A DNA stretch of 64,000 bases from positions 6,138,001 to 6,202,000 of the forward strand of contig NZ_CP076103.1 of assembly GCF_018732085.1 (NCBI RefSeq), written 5' to 3'. Shown here in pieces: positions 43,510 through 51,809 of the stretch. This DNA is from Lysobacter capsici (lineage in GTDB: Bacteria; Pseudomonadota; Gammaproteobacteria; Xanthomonadales; Xanthomonadaceae). Below the pieces are notes generated by a model. The model ran no database searches. It had not been told where the DNA came from and saw only the letters and a list, made by a program, of their open reading frames with translations. Position 1 is the stretch's first letter, and each line of letters begins with the position of its first letter. A program made the translations under genes and the position numbers.

Positions 43510-44913
43510 TTACCGCGCCGCGGCGATCGGGCCAGCGATGCGCAGGATCGCTTCCAGGCCGCCGCCGTCGCGATTGCGCAGCACCAGCGTGGCACCGATC
43601 GATTCGGCCAGTTGCTGGGCGATCGCCAAACCCAGGCCGGTGCCGCCGGTGCTGCGATTGCGCGAGGTTTCGAGCCGGTAGAACGGCTCCATCACCTTGC
43701 CCAGTTCGTCTTCGGGAATGCCGGGGCCGCGATCGCGCACCTGGATGCGCACGCCGCCGTCCGGGTCGTGGCCGACATCGAGTTCGGCCGCGCCGGCGTA
43801 GTGGATCGCGTTGTCGATCAGATTGCCGACGATGCGCCGCAACGCATGCGGACGCGTGGTCACCGGGCCGTCGACGCGGCCGGCGAAGGTGACCGGTCGG
43901 CCGGTGTCGAGGTAGTCGTAGACCAGGCTGTCGAGAAAGGCATTGAGGTCGATCCGCACCGCCGGCTCGGACGCGCCGTGCGCGCTGCGCGCATACGCGA
44001 TGCCTTCGCGCACCAGATGCTGCATCTGGCCGAGGTCGTCGAACATCTTGTCGCGCTCGGCCGATTCGTCCATTGCTTCGGCGCGCAGCTGCATGCGGGT
44101 GATCGGCGTCTGCAGGTCGTGCGAGATCGCCGCGAGGATCTGCAGGCGTTCGCGCATGTAGTGGGCGATGCGGTCCTGCATGGCGTTGAACGCGGTGATC
44201 GCCTGCGCCACTTCGGTCGGGCCGCCGACCGGAAGCCGCTCGCCCTCGCCGGCCGGATGCAGGGTTTCGGCGGCTTTCGCCAGCCGGCCGAGCGGCCGGG
44301 TGGTCAGCCGCACCGCGGCCCAGGTGCACAGCAGCAGCAGCGCCAGTTGGATCGCGAGCACGTAGGGCAGCCACTTCGCCAGCGGCATCACCGAGGGGCG
44401 CACGTCGATGACCATCGCGGCGCCGTCGCTCAATTTCAGATGCACCTGGAAGTGTTCGCCGTCGCCGGGCACGGCATTGGCGCGGGTCGGGTAGCGCGGG
44501 CCGAGCGCGCTGGCGATCATCGCGGCCATGTCCTGCGAGGTGCCGCTGACCGGCGGTTGGTTGCGGGCGGCCGCGTCGGCGGCGCCGTCGTCGAGCATGT
44601 AGTGGAAGGTGCGCCGCCGCAGCATCGGCAGCCAACGCTCGCGTTCCTGCGGCGGCAGGCGGTCGAGCAGATTCACCGCGACCACCACGTCCTGTTCCAG
44701 ATTGCTCATCAGCATCGAGGTCGCCGCCGAATAGCGCTCGTAGAACAGCAGGCCGAACGACAGCGCATGCGCGATCAGCAGGCCGCTGAGCAGGATCAGC
44801 GACAGGCGCGAGGCCAGCGTGCGCGGCAGCCAGCGCGAACCGGTGCGGGCGATCGGCGCCTTCGCCGACGCATTCGAAGATGCATCCGTCGGTCCCTGGG
44901 TCGACGCGTTCAT
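43510..44913 (-). CDS. EnvZ-type sensor histidine kinase
   Basis: A 467-residue inner-membrane kinase: helix 1 (LASRLSLILLSGLLIAHAL), a periplasmic region of about 120 residues, helix 2 (VLAIQLALLLLCTWAAV), a HAMP linker (LTTRPLGRLAKAAETL), the H-box with the phosphorylated His (LAAISHDLQTPITRM), the N-box (GNLIDNAIHYA) and the ATP-binding G-boxes (DRGPGIPEDEL, GGTGLGLAIAQQLAE). Its ATG overlaps the response-regulator stop (ATGA). It lies downstream of the copper-peptide operon on the same strand and may sense envelope metal or redox stress. Confidence 0.93.
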   Translation of the reverse strand: MNASTQGPTDASSNASAKAPIARTGSRWLPRTLASRLSLILLSGLLIAHALSFGLLFYERYSAATSMLMSNLEQDVVVAVNLLDRLPPQERERWLPMLRRRTFHYMLDDGAADAAARNQPPVSGTSQDMAAMIASALGPRYPTRANAVPGDGEHFQVHLKLSDGAAMVIDVRPSVMPLAKWLPYVLAIQLALLLLCTWAAVRLTTRPLGRLAKAAETLHPAGEGERLPVGGPTEVAQAITAFNAMQDRIAHYMRERLQILAAISHDLQTPITRMQLRAEAMDESAERDKMFDDLGQMQHLVREGIAYARSAHGASEPAVRIDLNAFLDSLVYDYLDTGRPVTFAGRVDGPVTTRPHALRRIVGNLIDNAIHYAGAAELDVGHDPDGGVRIQVRDRGPGIPEDELGKVMEPFYRLETSRNRSTGGTGLGLAIAQQLAESIGATLVLRNRDGGGLEAILRIAGPIAAAR

Positions 44914-45650
44914 TCGCCATCTCCCAGCAGACTCACCGGCATGCTGAACACATAGCCTTCGCTGCGCACGGTCTTGATGTAGCTCTGCTCGCGCGCGTCG
45001 TCCTGCAGGCGCTGGCGCAGGCGGCTCACCAACAGATCGATGGAGCGTTCGAAGTGCTCGGCGTCGCGGCCCTGGGTGAGGTTGAGCAGCTGATCGCGGG
45101 TGAGCACGCGATTGGCGTGGTCGAGGAACACGTGCAGCAGGCGGAACTCGGCGCCGCTGAGCGCGACCACGGTGTCGTCGGGATCGAGCAGATGGCGCGC
45201 GGTGGTGTCCAGGCGCCAGCGTCCGAACGCGATGGTGCGGCTGGCCTGGGTGACCTGCAGGTTCGGCGGCAGCATGCGCGTGCGCCGGATCACCGCCTTG
45301 ATCCGCGCCAGCAGTTCGCGCGCGGCGAACGGCTTGGTGACGTAGTCGTCGGCGCCCATCTCCAGGCCGATGATGCGGTCGGTCTGATCGTCGCGCGCGG
45401 TCAGCATCACCACCGGGATCGCGCGGTGCTTGCCGGCGCGCAGGTTGCGGCACAGGGTCAGGCCGTCTTCGCCGGGCATCATCAGGTCGAGCACGATCAG
45501 ATCGACCGCGTGGGTGTCGAGCAGGGCGCGCATCTCGCGACCGTCCGCGGCGACCGTGGCGCGCAGGCCGTTCTTGTGCAGATAGTCGGCGACCATCTGG
45601 CGGATCTCGCGATCGTCGTCGACGACCAGGATGTGATCTACGTGGTCCAT
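44910..45650 (-). CDS. OmpR-family response regulator
   Basis: A 246-residue protein. The receiver domain has the acidic pocket (VVDDD), the phosphorylated Asp (LIVLDLMMPGEDG) and the Lys (DDYVTKPFAARELL). The C-terminal winged helix follows (LSGAEFRLLHVFLDHANRVLTRDQLL, VSRLRQRLQDD, VRSEGYVFSMPV). It is co-translated with the histidine kinase. It begins 132 bases after the thioredoxin-fold gene, so it may have its own promoter. Confidence 0.95.
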   Translation of the reverse strand: MDHVDHILVVDDDREIRQMVADYLHKNGLRATVAADGREMRALLDTHAVDLIVLDLMMPGEDGLTLCRNLRAGKHRAIPVVMLTARDDQTDRIIGLEMGADDYVTKPFAARELLARIKAVIRRTRMLPPNLQVTQASRTIAFGRWRLDTTARHLLDPDDTVVALSGAEFRLLHVFLDHANRVLTRDQLLNLTQGRDAEHFERSIDLLVSRLRQRLQDDAREQSYIKTVRSEGYVFSMPVSLLGDGE

Positions 45651-45782
45651 GCGGGGCCTGTGCGATGCGCGGTGAAGGATGGAGCCGGCGGCGGGACGTT
45701 GGCGGAGATTGTGCCACCGCGCGGCCGTCGCGCCGCGGCGAGTTGCTCGCGCCAGCCGCTGTTCGGCTCGCCGCCGCGTCCC

Positions 45783-46364
45783 TCAGCGCTGCGCCAGCAG
45801 CGCGCGGATACGCGCGTCGGTGACCTCGTACTCGCCTTCGCCGTAATGGCGGTAGACGATGCGGCCGTCGCGGTCGATCAGGTACAGCGCCGGCCAGAAC
45901 CGATTGCCGTAAGCGTTCCAGGTGGCGTAGGCGTTGTCCTGCGCGACCGGATACGCGATGCCCAGGCGCTCGATCGCGGCCTGCAGATTGCCCGCGCTGT
46001 GTTCTTCGTCGTACTCCGGCGTATGCACGCCGATCACCACCAGGCCCTGGTCGCGGTAGCGCTCGTGCCACTGCTTCACGTGCGGCGCGACATGCAGGCA
46101 GTTGATACACGAGTAGGTCCAGAACTCCACCAGCACCACCTTGCCGCGCAGCCCGGCCATGCTCAGCGCCGGGGTGTTGAACCAGCGCGCGATCCCGGCG
46201 AATTCCGGCGCGGCGACGGCGCGCGCCGCGTCCGCATGCGCGGCCGGGGTGCAGGCCGCGGCGCTCAGGCACAGCGCCAGGCCGGCGATGATCGACTTCC
46301 ATACGGCGCGACCGGTCGAATCCGGGACGCGTGCGGTAGCGGCAGTTTCGGGCAACGGCGTCAT
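45783..46364 (-). CDS. Thioredoxin-fold envelope protein
   Basis: A 193-residue protein with an N-terminal signal or lipid anchor (IIAGLALCLSAAACTP) and a redoxin domain: VVLVEFWTYSCINCLHVAPHVKQW with the active-site CINC, VVIGVHTPEYDEEHSAGN and WPALYLIDRDGRI. The motif CINC is known from TlpA/DipZ-type redoxins. The ATG overlaps the preceding stop by four bases, so it is part of the DoxX-HvfABC operon. It may keep Cys of the secreted copper peptide or of its partners reduced. Confidence 0.85.
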   Translation of the reverse strand: MTPLPETAATARVPDSTGRAVWKSIIAGLALCLSAAACTPAAHADAARAVAAPEFAGIARWFNTPALSMAGLRGKVVLVEFWTYSCINCLHVAPHVKQWHERYRDQGLVVIGVHTPEYDEEHSAGNLQAAIERLGIAYPVAQDNAYATWNAYGNRFWPALYLIDRDGRIVYRHYGEGEYEVTDARIRALLAQR

Positions 46365-47032
46365 GACGAAGGCTCCAGTGCGTTGGGGAAGGACGAGGTG
46401 CGCTCCAGCGAACGCGAACGCGCCTGGCGTCGCTTGTTGGCCTGCGCCCATTTGCCGACCAGGCGCACCGCGACCGCGGCGCACAGGATCGAGAACGGAA
46501 TCGCATACAGCACGCTCATGCTTGGAATGCGCTTGAAGAACGAGTAGCCGAAGATCGCGGCAATCACCCAGATGCCGGCGGTGTGCAGGCGCTTCCACGC
46601 CGCCGCGGTCATGTGGCGCGAGGCGAAGCGAAACGAGGTCAGCGCCAGCAAGGCGATGAACACGTAACCCACGGTGCCCGGCGCATTGGTCACGGCGCTG
46701 CGGCCGGGCCAGAACTGCGGATTGAGCACACCGTAGGCGAGGATCGCCAGCAGATGCACGAGGTGCGAGAACGCGAACGACAGGCCGATGTAGCGGCGTT
46801 CGCGCATCAGCCCGCGGGTGAGCTCGTTCGGCACCAGCGCGGCCAGCGAGGACGCCACGAACGCGATCAGGAACAAGACGAACGAGGTGCGCGCGGTGGC
46901 GCGGATCACCGACCGCACCGCTTCGGTGGTGTCGGGGTTCAGCGCCAGGATCAGCGCCGACATCGCCAGGATCGACAGGCCGATCAGCCAGAACAGCGAC
47001 CAGCCGCCGAGGGTTCGGGATTTAGCGTTCAT
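46361..47032 (-). CDS. Ferric-reductase-like transmembrane protein
   Basis: A 223-residue protein with about six helices and spaced His in the helices (FSHLVHLLAILAYGVL, WKRLHTAGIWVIAAIFGYSF), as in the haem-binding ferric reductase/MsrQ-like family. AAGGAG precedes the ATG at 47032, and the gene overlaps the end of hvfC by 11 bases. No flavin reductase domain is attached. It may pass electrons into the periplasm for the neighbouring redoxin or copper-peptide system. Confidence 0.8.
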   Translation of the reverse strand: MNAKSRTLGGWSLFWLIGLSILAMSALILALNPDTTEAVRSVIRATARTSFVLFLIAFVASSLAALVPNELTRGLMRERRYIGLSFAFSHLVHLLAILAYGVLNPQFWPGRSAVTNAPGTVGYVFIALLALTSFRFASRHMTAAAWKRLHTAGIWVIAAIFGYSFFKRIPSMSVLYAIPFSILCAAVAVRLVGKWAQANKRRQARSRSLERTSSFPNALEPSS

Positions 47033-47789
47033 CGCTTGGCTCCTTTGCAAGACAGGTACCCAGGACCACGCCCTGCTCGTGCAGTTGCCGCAGCAGGTGC
47101 AGGCCCTGGGCCTGAAGTTCGTCGGCGTCGCCGCCGGTTTGCGCGGCCAACGCGGCGAGGTGCTCGCGGCCGCGGCAGGCGTTGCTCTGCAGCGAGGTCA
47201 GCAGGTGATGGACCAGCGGCGCGATGCGGGCGAACCGCACCTGATGGTCGCGGTCGCGATGCACGAGCAAGGTGGTGACCTGCGCCGGCGGCGCTTTGGG
47301 GCGATGCGAAGGGCCGATCTCCAGCACCGGCCAGCGGTACGCCAGCGGCATCGCCAGCGGCGACACCAGCGGCCGGCCGTCGAGCAGATCGCCGTCCGGG
47401 TCGTGCGCCGGCGGCTGTGCATCGCTGATCAGCAAGGCCTGCTCCACCCATTCGTAATGCGCCAGTTCGGGCAGCCACGGCGGAAGCTGCACGGCGTCTG
47501 CGCGGGTTTCGATGAACTCGACGAACTCGCCGGCGATGCGGGTGAACAGCGGCGTGCGGCTGCGATGGTCGGCGTAGAACGTCCGCACCAGCGCGCTCCA
47601 GTCCGCGTCGCCGAGGGTTTGGCGGATCACCGGGAAGCCGCCGGCCAGCAGGCTTTCGATCGAGCCCAGGAACAATTCGCGGTACACCCGCAGGCGGCGC
47701 GCTTCGATCCCGGGCGGCGACGGATGGCGGGCCGGGTCGCGCAGGTGACGCGCGAGGACGGATTGCTGTTCGCGCAAGGTCTCATGCAT
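47022..47789 (-). CDS. hvfC: HvfC/DUF2063 partner protein of the MNIO enzyme
   Basis: A 255-residue protein with the DUF2063 N-terminal region (RLRVYRELFLGSIESLLAGGFPVIRQTLG, then WLPELAHYEWVEQALLISD). Such proteins bind the precursor peptide and present it to the MNIO oxidase encoded beside them. It overlaps hvfB by eight bases, consistent with coupled translation in a fixed ratio. The C-terminal domain with LPVH-like metal ligands is less conserved. Confidence 0.86.
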   Translation of the reverse strand: MHETLREQQSVLARHLRDPARHPSPPGIEARRLRVYRELFLGSIESLLAGGFPVIRQTLGDADWSALVRTFYADHRSRTPLFTRIAGEFVEFIETRADAVQLPPWLPELAHYEWVEQALLISDAQPPAHDPDGDLLDGRPLVSPLAMPLAYRWPVLEIGPSHRPKAPPAQVTTLLVHRDRDHQVRFARIAPLVHHLLTSLQSNACRGREHLAALAAQTGGDADELQAQGLHLLRQLHEQGVVLGTCLAKEPSDER

Positions 47790-48633
47790 GGGCCGGCTCC
47801 GGTTGCGCCACGTCGGCGTGCAAGGCCTGCATCGCGCGGATGCGGTCGGTCTCGGCCAGCAGTTCGGGCAATGGCGGGAAATTGAAATCGCGTTCGAGCA
47901 AGGTCGGGCGCACGCCGAAGCGGCGGTAGGCGCTGTCCAGCAACGACCACACATCGGCCTTGACCGGTGCGCCGTGGGTGTCGATCTTGAGGTCGGCCGC
48001 TTCGTCGTAGTGGCCGGCGATGTGGTACGAGGCGATGCGTTCGCCGGGCAGTCGCGCGAGGAACGCCTGCGCGTCGTAGCCGTGGTTGATCGCGTTGACG
48101 TAGAGGTTGTTGACGTCGAGCAGCAGGTCGCAGTCGGCTTCGTCGAGCACGGCGCGGATGAAATCGATCTCGGCCAGGGCCTGATACGGCGCGGCGTAGT
48201 ACGACACGTTCTCCACCGCGATGCGCCGGCCGAGCACGTCCTGCACCTGGCGGATGCGTGCGGCGACGTGGCCGATCGCCTCGTCGGTGAACGGGATCGG
48301 CATCAGGTCGTACAGATGGCCGTCGTCGGCGCAGTAGCTCAGGTGTTCGCTGTACAGGGCGATGCCGTGGCGGTCGTTGAATTGACGCGTGGCGTGCAGC
48401 AGGTCCATGTCGAGCGGCTCGCTGCCGCCCAGCGACAACGACAGGCCGTGGCAGCTCAACGGGAAACGCGCGGACAGTTCGCTCAGCGCTTCGCCGAAGC
48501 GGCCGCCCACGCCGATCCAGTTGTCCGGCGCGACTTCAAGGAAATCCACCGCGGCGGCGTCCATCGCCAGCAGCGACGGCAGCAGGCCGCGGCGCAGGCC
48601 GAGCCCGGCGGACAGTGAGGGGATGGTACGCAT
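47782..48633 (-). CDS. hvfB: MNIO-family peptide-modifying oxidase (HvfB/DUF692)
   Basis: A 283-residue protein of the DUF692 TIM-barrel family, now called multinuclear non-haem iron-dependent oxidases. Conserved ligand segments are visible: FLEVAPDNWIG, CHGLSLSLGG, YSEHLSYC, RIAVENVSYY, LLLDVNNLYVNAINHGYD, YHIAGHYD and LKIDTHGAPV. In relatives (HvfB, BufB) the enzyme modifies Cys of EGKCG-type peptides into copper-binding heterocycles. It is encoded between the EGKCG precursor and the HvfC partner, so the same reaction is expected here. Confidence 0.93.
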   Translation of the reverse strand: MRTIPSLSAGLGLRRGLLPSLLAMDAAAVDFLEVAPDNWIGVGGRFGEALSELSARFPLSCHGLSLSLGGSEPLDMDLLHATRQFNDRHGIALYSEHLSYCADDGHLYDLMPIPFTDEAIGHVAARIRQVQDVLGRRIAVENVSYYAAPYQALAEIDFIRAVLDEADCDLLLDVNNLYVNAINHGYDAQAFLARLPGERIASYHIAGHYDEAADLKIDTHGAPVKADVWSLLDSAYRRFGVRPTLLERDFNFPPLPELLAETDRIRAMQALHADVAQPEPAHA

Positions 48634-48697
48634 GCGGGGCTCCTGGATCGTTCGAAGGCGCCCCCGCGCCGAAGCGCAGGGGCGCGTGGACGGCGGT

Positions 48698-49294
48698 TTA
48701 CTTGCCGCCGGTGAACTTGGCGAACACGCCGGCCGGCATCGGCTTGCCGTTGGCCGCGTAGGTGGCCTTGAGGTAGTCGTAGGCTTCCTGCTCGGAGATG
48801 AAACCGTCGCCGTCGACGTCGAGCTTCGGGAAGTCGGCGGCGCGGGCCGGCGCCACCGCGAGGAATTCGGCGCGCGAGACGCGGCCGTCGCCGCTGCGGT
48901 CGGTCTTGGCGAACGAGGCGTCGCCGCACTTGCCTTCGCCGCATTTGCCTTCGGCGGTCTTGCTGGCGCTGTTGGCGTTCGCGCCGCACTTGCCTTCCGC
49001 GGTCTTGCCGGCGGCCTTGGCGGCGCCGCACTTGCCTTCACCACACTTGCCTTCGGCGGCCTTGCCGGCGGCCTTGGCCTTCGCGCCGCACTTGCCCTCG
49101 GCGGTCTTGCCGGCACCGCACTTGCCTTCGCCACACTTGCCTTCGCCGGCGGCGTGGCTGGCGGCGACCATGTAGCCCTGGGCGAGCGGCTGCATGGCGA
49201 AGGCGGATTGGCCCAGGACCAGGCCGGCCAGGGCGACGCCGAGCATGCCGGCGGTGGTGGAACGCGAAGCAGAACGTGGGTTGTGGACGGACAT
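48698..49294 (-). CDS. hvfA: EGKCG-repeat copper-peptide precursor fused to two EF-hands
   Basis: A 198-residue secreted protein. A signal peptide ends near QSAFA. Residues 51-124 hold eight EGKCG motifs (Cys54, 59, 69, 84, 89, 103, 118, 123) separated by Ala/Lys spacers, the hallmark of HvfA/bufferin-type precursors. Residues 132-143 (DRSGDGRVSRAE) and 159-170 (DVDGDGFISEQE) are canonical EF-hand loops, a calcium-binding module not expected in such precursors. GGAG precedes the ATG at 49294. The mature product probably sequesters copper after MNIO modification. The EF-hands might anchor it or couple it to calcium. Confidence 0.9.
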   Translation of the reverse strand: MSVHNPRSASRSTTAGMLGVALAGLVLGQSAFAMQPLAQGYMVAASHAAGEGKCGEGKCGAGKTAEGKCGAKAKAAGKAAEGKCGEGKCGAAKAAGKTAEGKCGANANSASKTAEGKCGEGKCGDASFAKTDRSGDGRVSRAEFLAVAPARAADFPKLDVDGDGFISEQEAYDYLKATYAANGKPMPAGVFAKFTGGK

Positions 49295-49386
49295 GGTGGT
49301 TCTCCGATGGCGCACGGCGAAGCCGCGCTGAGGTGGGCGCCGCGGACGCGGCGTGGGCGGAACGAAGGAAGGGGAACGCGGCGCGG

Positions 49387-50061
49387 TCAGGCGACGGCCG
49401 AGGACAGGCGATTGGAGGCATTGCGATCGCGCGGCTTGATCGTCAGCGCGATGCCGGCGAATGCGAGGGTCGCGCCGACCCACGGCAGCAGCAGCGACAC
49501 GGTCGCGCCCAGACCGAGCAACACCACGCCCCAGGCCAGGCGATCGGCCTGCGCGGTCGCGACCGGCGCGCGACGCGATGCGAGCAGTCGGTCGAGACTC
49601 AGGCGACCGGCGCCGCCAAGCATCAGCGGCAGCAGCATCGCCAGGTAGATCAGCGGCAGCTTGTAGTTGCCGTGGCCGTCGTCGCTGATCGCATAGCCCT
49701 GCCACAGCTCGGCCAAGCTCGACCAGTCCGACGGCCAATGCACCGCGTAGATCGCGACCACCGTCAGCACCCACAGCGCGGTGGCGACATAGCGCGTGCC
49801 CAGGCCGAGCAGCAGCGCCGCGGCGCCGGCCAGTTCGGTCCAGGTCGCCAGGGTCCAGTTGAGATCGGCGCCGAGCAGCGAGAACGGCAGCGGAAACTTG
49901 TCGCCGAGGTCGGCGAACCAGTTGTCGCCCTGCAGCTTCTCGCGGCCGGCTTCGAAGAATTCCCAGGCCAGCAGGACGCGCAGACCGAGCGGGGCGAGCC
50001 ACGGCGCGACGCCGTCGACGCGGGACATCAGGGGCACTGCGGGGGTTGAGGCGACAGACAT
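49387..50061 (-). CDS. DoxX-family membrane protein of the copper-peptide operon
   Basis: A 224-residue protein with about five transmembrane segments (LGLRVLLAWEFFEAGREKL, TELAGAAALLLGLGTRYVA, YLAMLLPLMLGGAGRLSLD, WGVVLLGLGATVSLLLPWV). The FFEAGREKL segment is the typical DoxX helix 1 end. DoxX proteins often accompany MNIO/EGKCG peptide genes. It is the first gene of the leftward operon and AAGGA is found upstream. Confidence 0.85.
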   Translation of the reverse strand: MSVASTPAVPLMSRVDGVAPWLAPLGLRVLLAWEFFEAGREKLQGDNWFADLGDKFPLPFSLLGADLNWTLATWTELAGAAALLLGLGTRYVATALWVLTVVAIYAVHWPSDWSSLAELWQGYAISDDGHGNYKLPLIYLAMLLPLMLGGAGRLSLDRLLASRRAPVATAQADRLAWGVVLLGLGATVSLLLPWVGATLAFAGIALTIKPRDRNASNRLSSAVA

Positions 50062-50388
50062 CTCGGGTTCCTTGAAGGAGGCGGACCGTGCGTTCCGGTG
50101 ACGCCATTTCAAGCGCGCGGGGTATCGCGCAGGTGTCCGCCGGCCCGGGGATTTGTCTGCGAAGGTGGCTGTCGCGGCGGCCGATACATTGCGATACAAA
50201 TCCGCGGGGTCGAGCCGCGGCGCTCGTGTGAAGCGCGCGGGACCTCGATGCCCGCCTGCTTCGCGGCGTCGGTCCGGTAGAGCTCCCATTGCTTCGCCGG
50301 CCGCGGGTATTGCGCCCGACGCGGAGGTTTGTCGATACGCGGTGGCCTGCTTCGTCGTATCAGGGAGCACCCCACGGGCCGCGCCCCC
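50062..50388. other. Divergent promoter region of the copper-peptide operon and the MFS gene
   Basis: No gene. It must hold promoters in both directions. GCGATACA appears twice on the plus strand around 50180-50200 (CCGATACATTGCGATACAAAT), which might be part of a regulatory site; I see no ECF-type consensus with certainty and no terminator. Confidence 0.4.
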
Positions 50389-51633
50389 ATGAACGACACG
50401 ACCGCTTCCTCCCCCACCCTGGACCGCAACTGGGCCCTGGTCGCCGCCGGCGCGCTGATGGGCTGCGTGGCCATCGGCGCGGTGTTCTCGCTGGCGGTGC
50501 TGCTGCAGCCGATGAGCACCGCGACCGGGTGGTCGCGCGCCGGGCTGTCCAGCGCGATGACCCTGGCGTTCCTGAGCATGGGCTTCGCCGGCTTCGGCTG
50601 GGGCGTGCTCAGCGACCGGTTCGGGCCGCGGGTGGTGGTCCTGGCCGGCTCGGTGCTGCTCGGCCTGGCCTGCGTGCTGGCCAGCCGCGCCGGCAGTCTG
50701 TTGCAGTTCCAGCTCAGCTACGGCGTGCTGCTCGGCGCCGCCGCGGCCAGTTTCTTCGCGCCGGTGATCGCGGCGGTCGCGGCCTCGTTCGAACGGCGGC
50801 GCAACCTCGCCATCTCGCTGGTGTCGGCCGGCATGGGCGTGGCGCCGATGACCCTGTCGCCGCTGGTGGCCTGGCTGGTCGGCGACTACGGCTGGCGCAG
50901 CAGCCTGTTGATCGTCGGCGTGCTGGCGTGGGCGCTGACCTTGCCGGCGGTGTGGTTCGTGCGCAGCGTGCCGGCGTCAGCATCCGCCGGAGCCGCCGAC
51001 AGCGGCAGCGACAGCAGCACCCTGAGCGCCGCGCAGGCGTTGCGCTCGCGGCCGTTCACCGTCCTCGGCGCGGCGTTCTTCGCCTGCTGCGCGGCGCATT
51101 CCGGGCCGATCTTCCACACCGTCAGCTACGCGGTCGGCTGCGGCCTGTCGGTGACCGCGGCGGTGACGATCTACAGCATGGAAGGCGCGGCCGGGCTCGG
51201 CGGTCGCCTGCTGCTGGGCGTGCTCGCCGATCGCTTCGGCGCCAAGCCGGTGCTGGTGGCCGGACTTTTGCTACAGGCATTCGCGGCGCTGGCCTATCTG
51301 GCGGTGAATCAGCTCGACGGGTTCTACGCGGTGGCGATCGTGTTCGGCATGGCCTACGGCGGCACCATGCCGCTGTACGCCTCGCTCGCGCGCGATGCGT
51401 TCAGTCCCGCGATTCTCGGCACCGTGCTCGGCGCGGCCACCTTGCTGTCGAGCCTGGGCATGGCGCTCGGCCCGTTGATCGGCGGCGGGTTGTACGACCA
51501 CTACGGCAGCTACACCTGGCTGTACGTCGGCTCGATGGCGATGGGCCTGGCCGCGGCGGCGATCGCCATGCTGTTTCCGTCGGCGCGGCGGCCGCGGATG
51601 CGCGACGCATTGAAACCTGCGTTGCAGCCGTGA
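50389..51633 (+). CDS. MFS transporter
   Basis: A 414-residue protein with about 12 hydrophobic helices and a central polar loop (SVPASASAGAADSGSDSS). The loop after helix 2 carries the MFS motif (GVLSDRFGPRVVV) and its repeat is seen in the second half (GVLADRFGAKPVL). It is like monocarboxylate/oxalate-type or antibiotic efflux carriers. The ATG at 50389 is chosen because it starts a normal cytoplasmic N-terminus (MNDTTASS); an upstream in-frame ATG would add 20 odd residues. Confidence 0.88.
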   Translation: MNDTTASSPTLDRNWALVAAGALMGCVAIGAVFSLAVLLQPMSTATGWSRAGLSSAMTLAFLSMGFAGFGWGVLSDRFGPRVVVLAGSVLLGLACVLASRAGSLLQFQLSYGVLLGAAAASFFAPVIAAVAASFERRRNLAISLVSAGMGVAPMTLSPLVAWLVGDYGWRSSLLIVGVLAWALTLPAVWFVRSVPASASAGAADSGSDSSTLSAAQALRSRPFTVLGAAFFACCAAHSGPIFHTVSYAVGCGLSVTAAVTIYSMEGAAGLGGRLLLGVLADRFGAKPVLVAGLLLQAFAALAYLAVNQLDGFYAVAIVFGMAYGGTMPLYASLARDAFSPAILGTVLGAATLLSSLGMALGPLIGGGLYDHYGSYTWLYVGSMAMGLAAAAIAMLFPSARRPRMRDALKPALQP

Positions 51634-51717
51634 CGGATCGTTATCGATGACGCGCTCGCACCGAGATGCAGCGAGAACTTCGGCAAATATCAGCCGTTTT
51701 TTTCCTGTCCGAATACA

Positions 51718-51756
51718 GGAAAGGCCGATGAGCACGCCATCGGCCTTTCCGCTTTT
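51718..51756 (+). terminator. Strong rho-independent terminator after the MFS gene
   Basis: GGAAAGGCCGATG and its perfect complement CATCGGCCTTTCC form a 13-bp stem around a 7-base loop, followed by GCTTTT. It lies 84 bases after the stop at 51633. It may also end read-through from the convergent receptor gene. Confidence 0.85.
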
Positions 51757-51809
51757 ACGTCTGAAATCGCACGGCCGCCTTCATCGCGACCGCCGACCGT
51801 CGCCCAGGA

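Noticed and set aside
48900..49150. Regularly spaced DNA repeats that could suggest a CRISPR array or minisatellite
   Set aside because: They are the codons of the EGKCG peptide repeats; spacing is irregular and the reading frame is kept with signal peptide and EF-hands.
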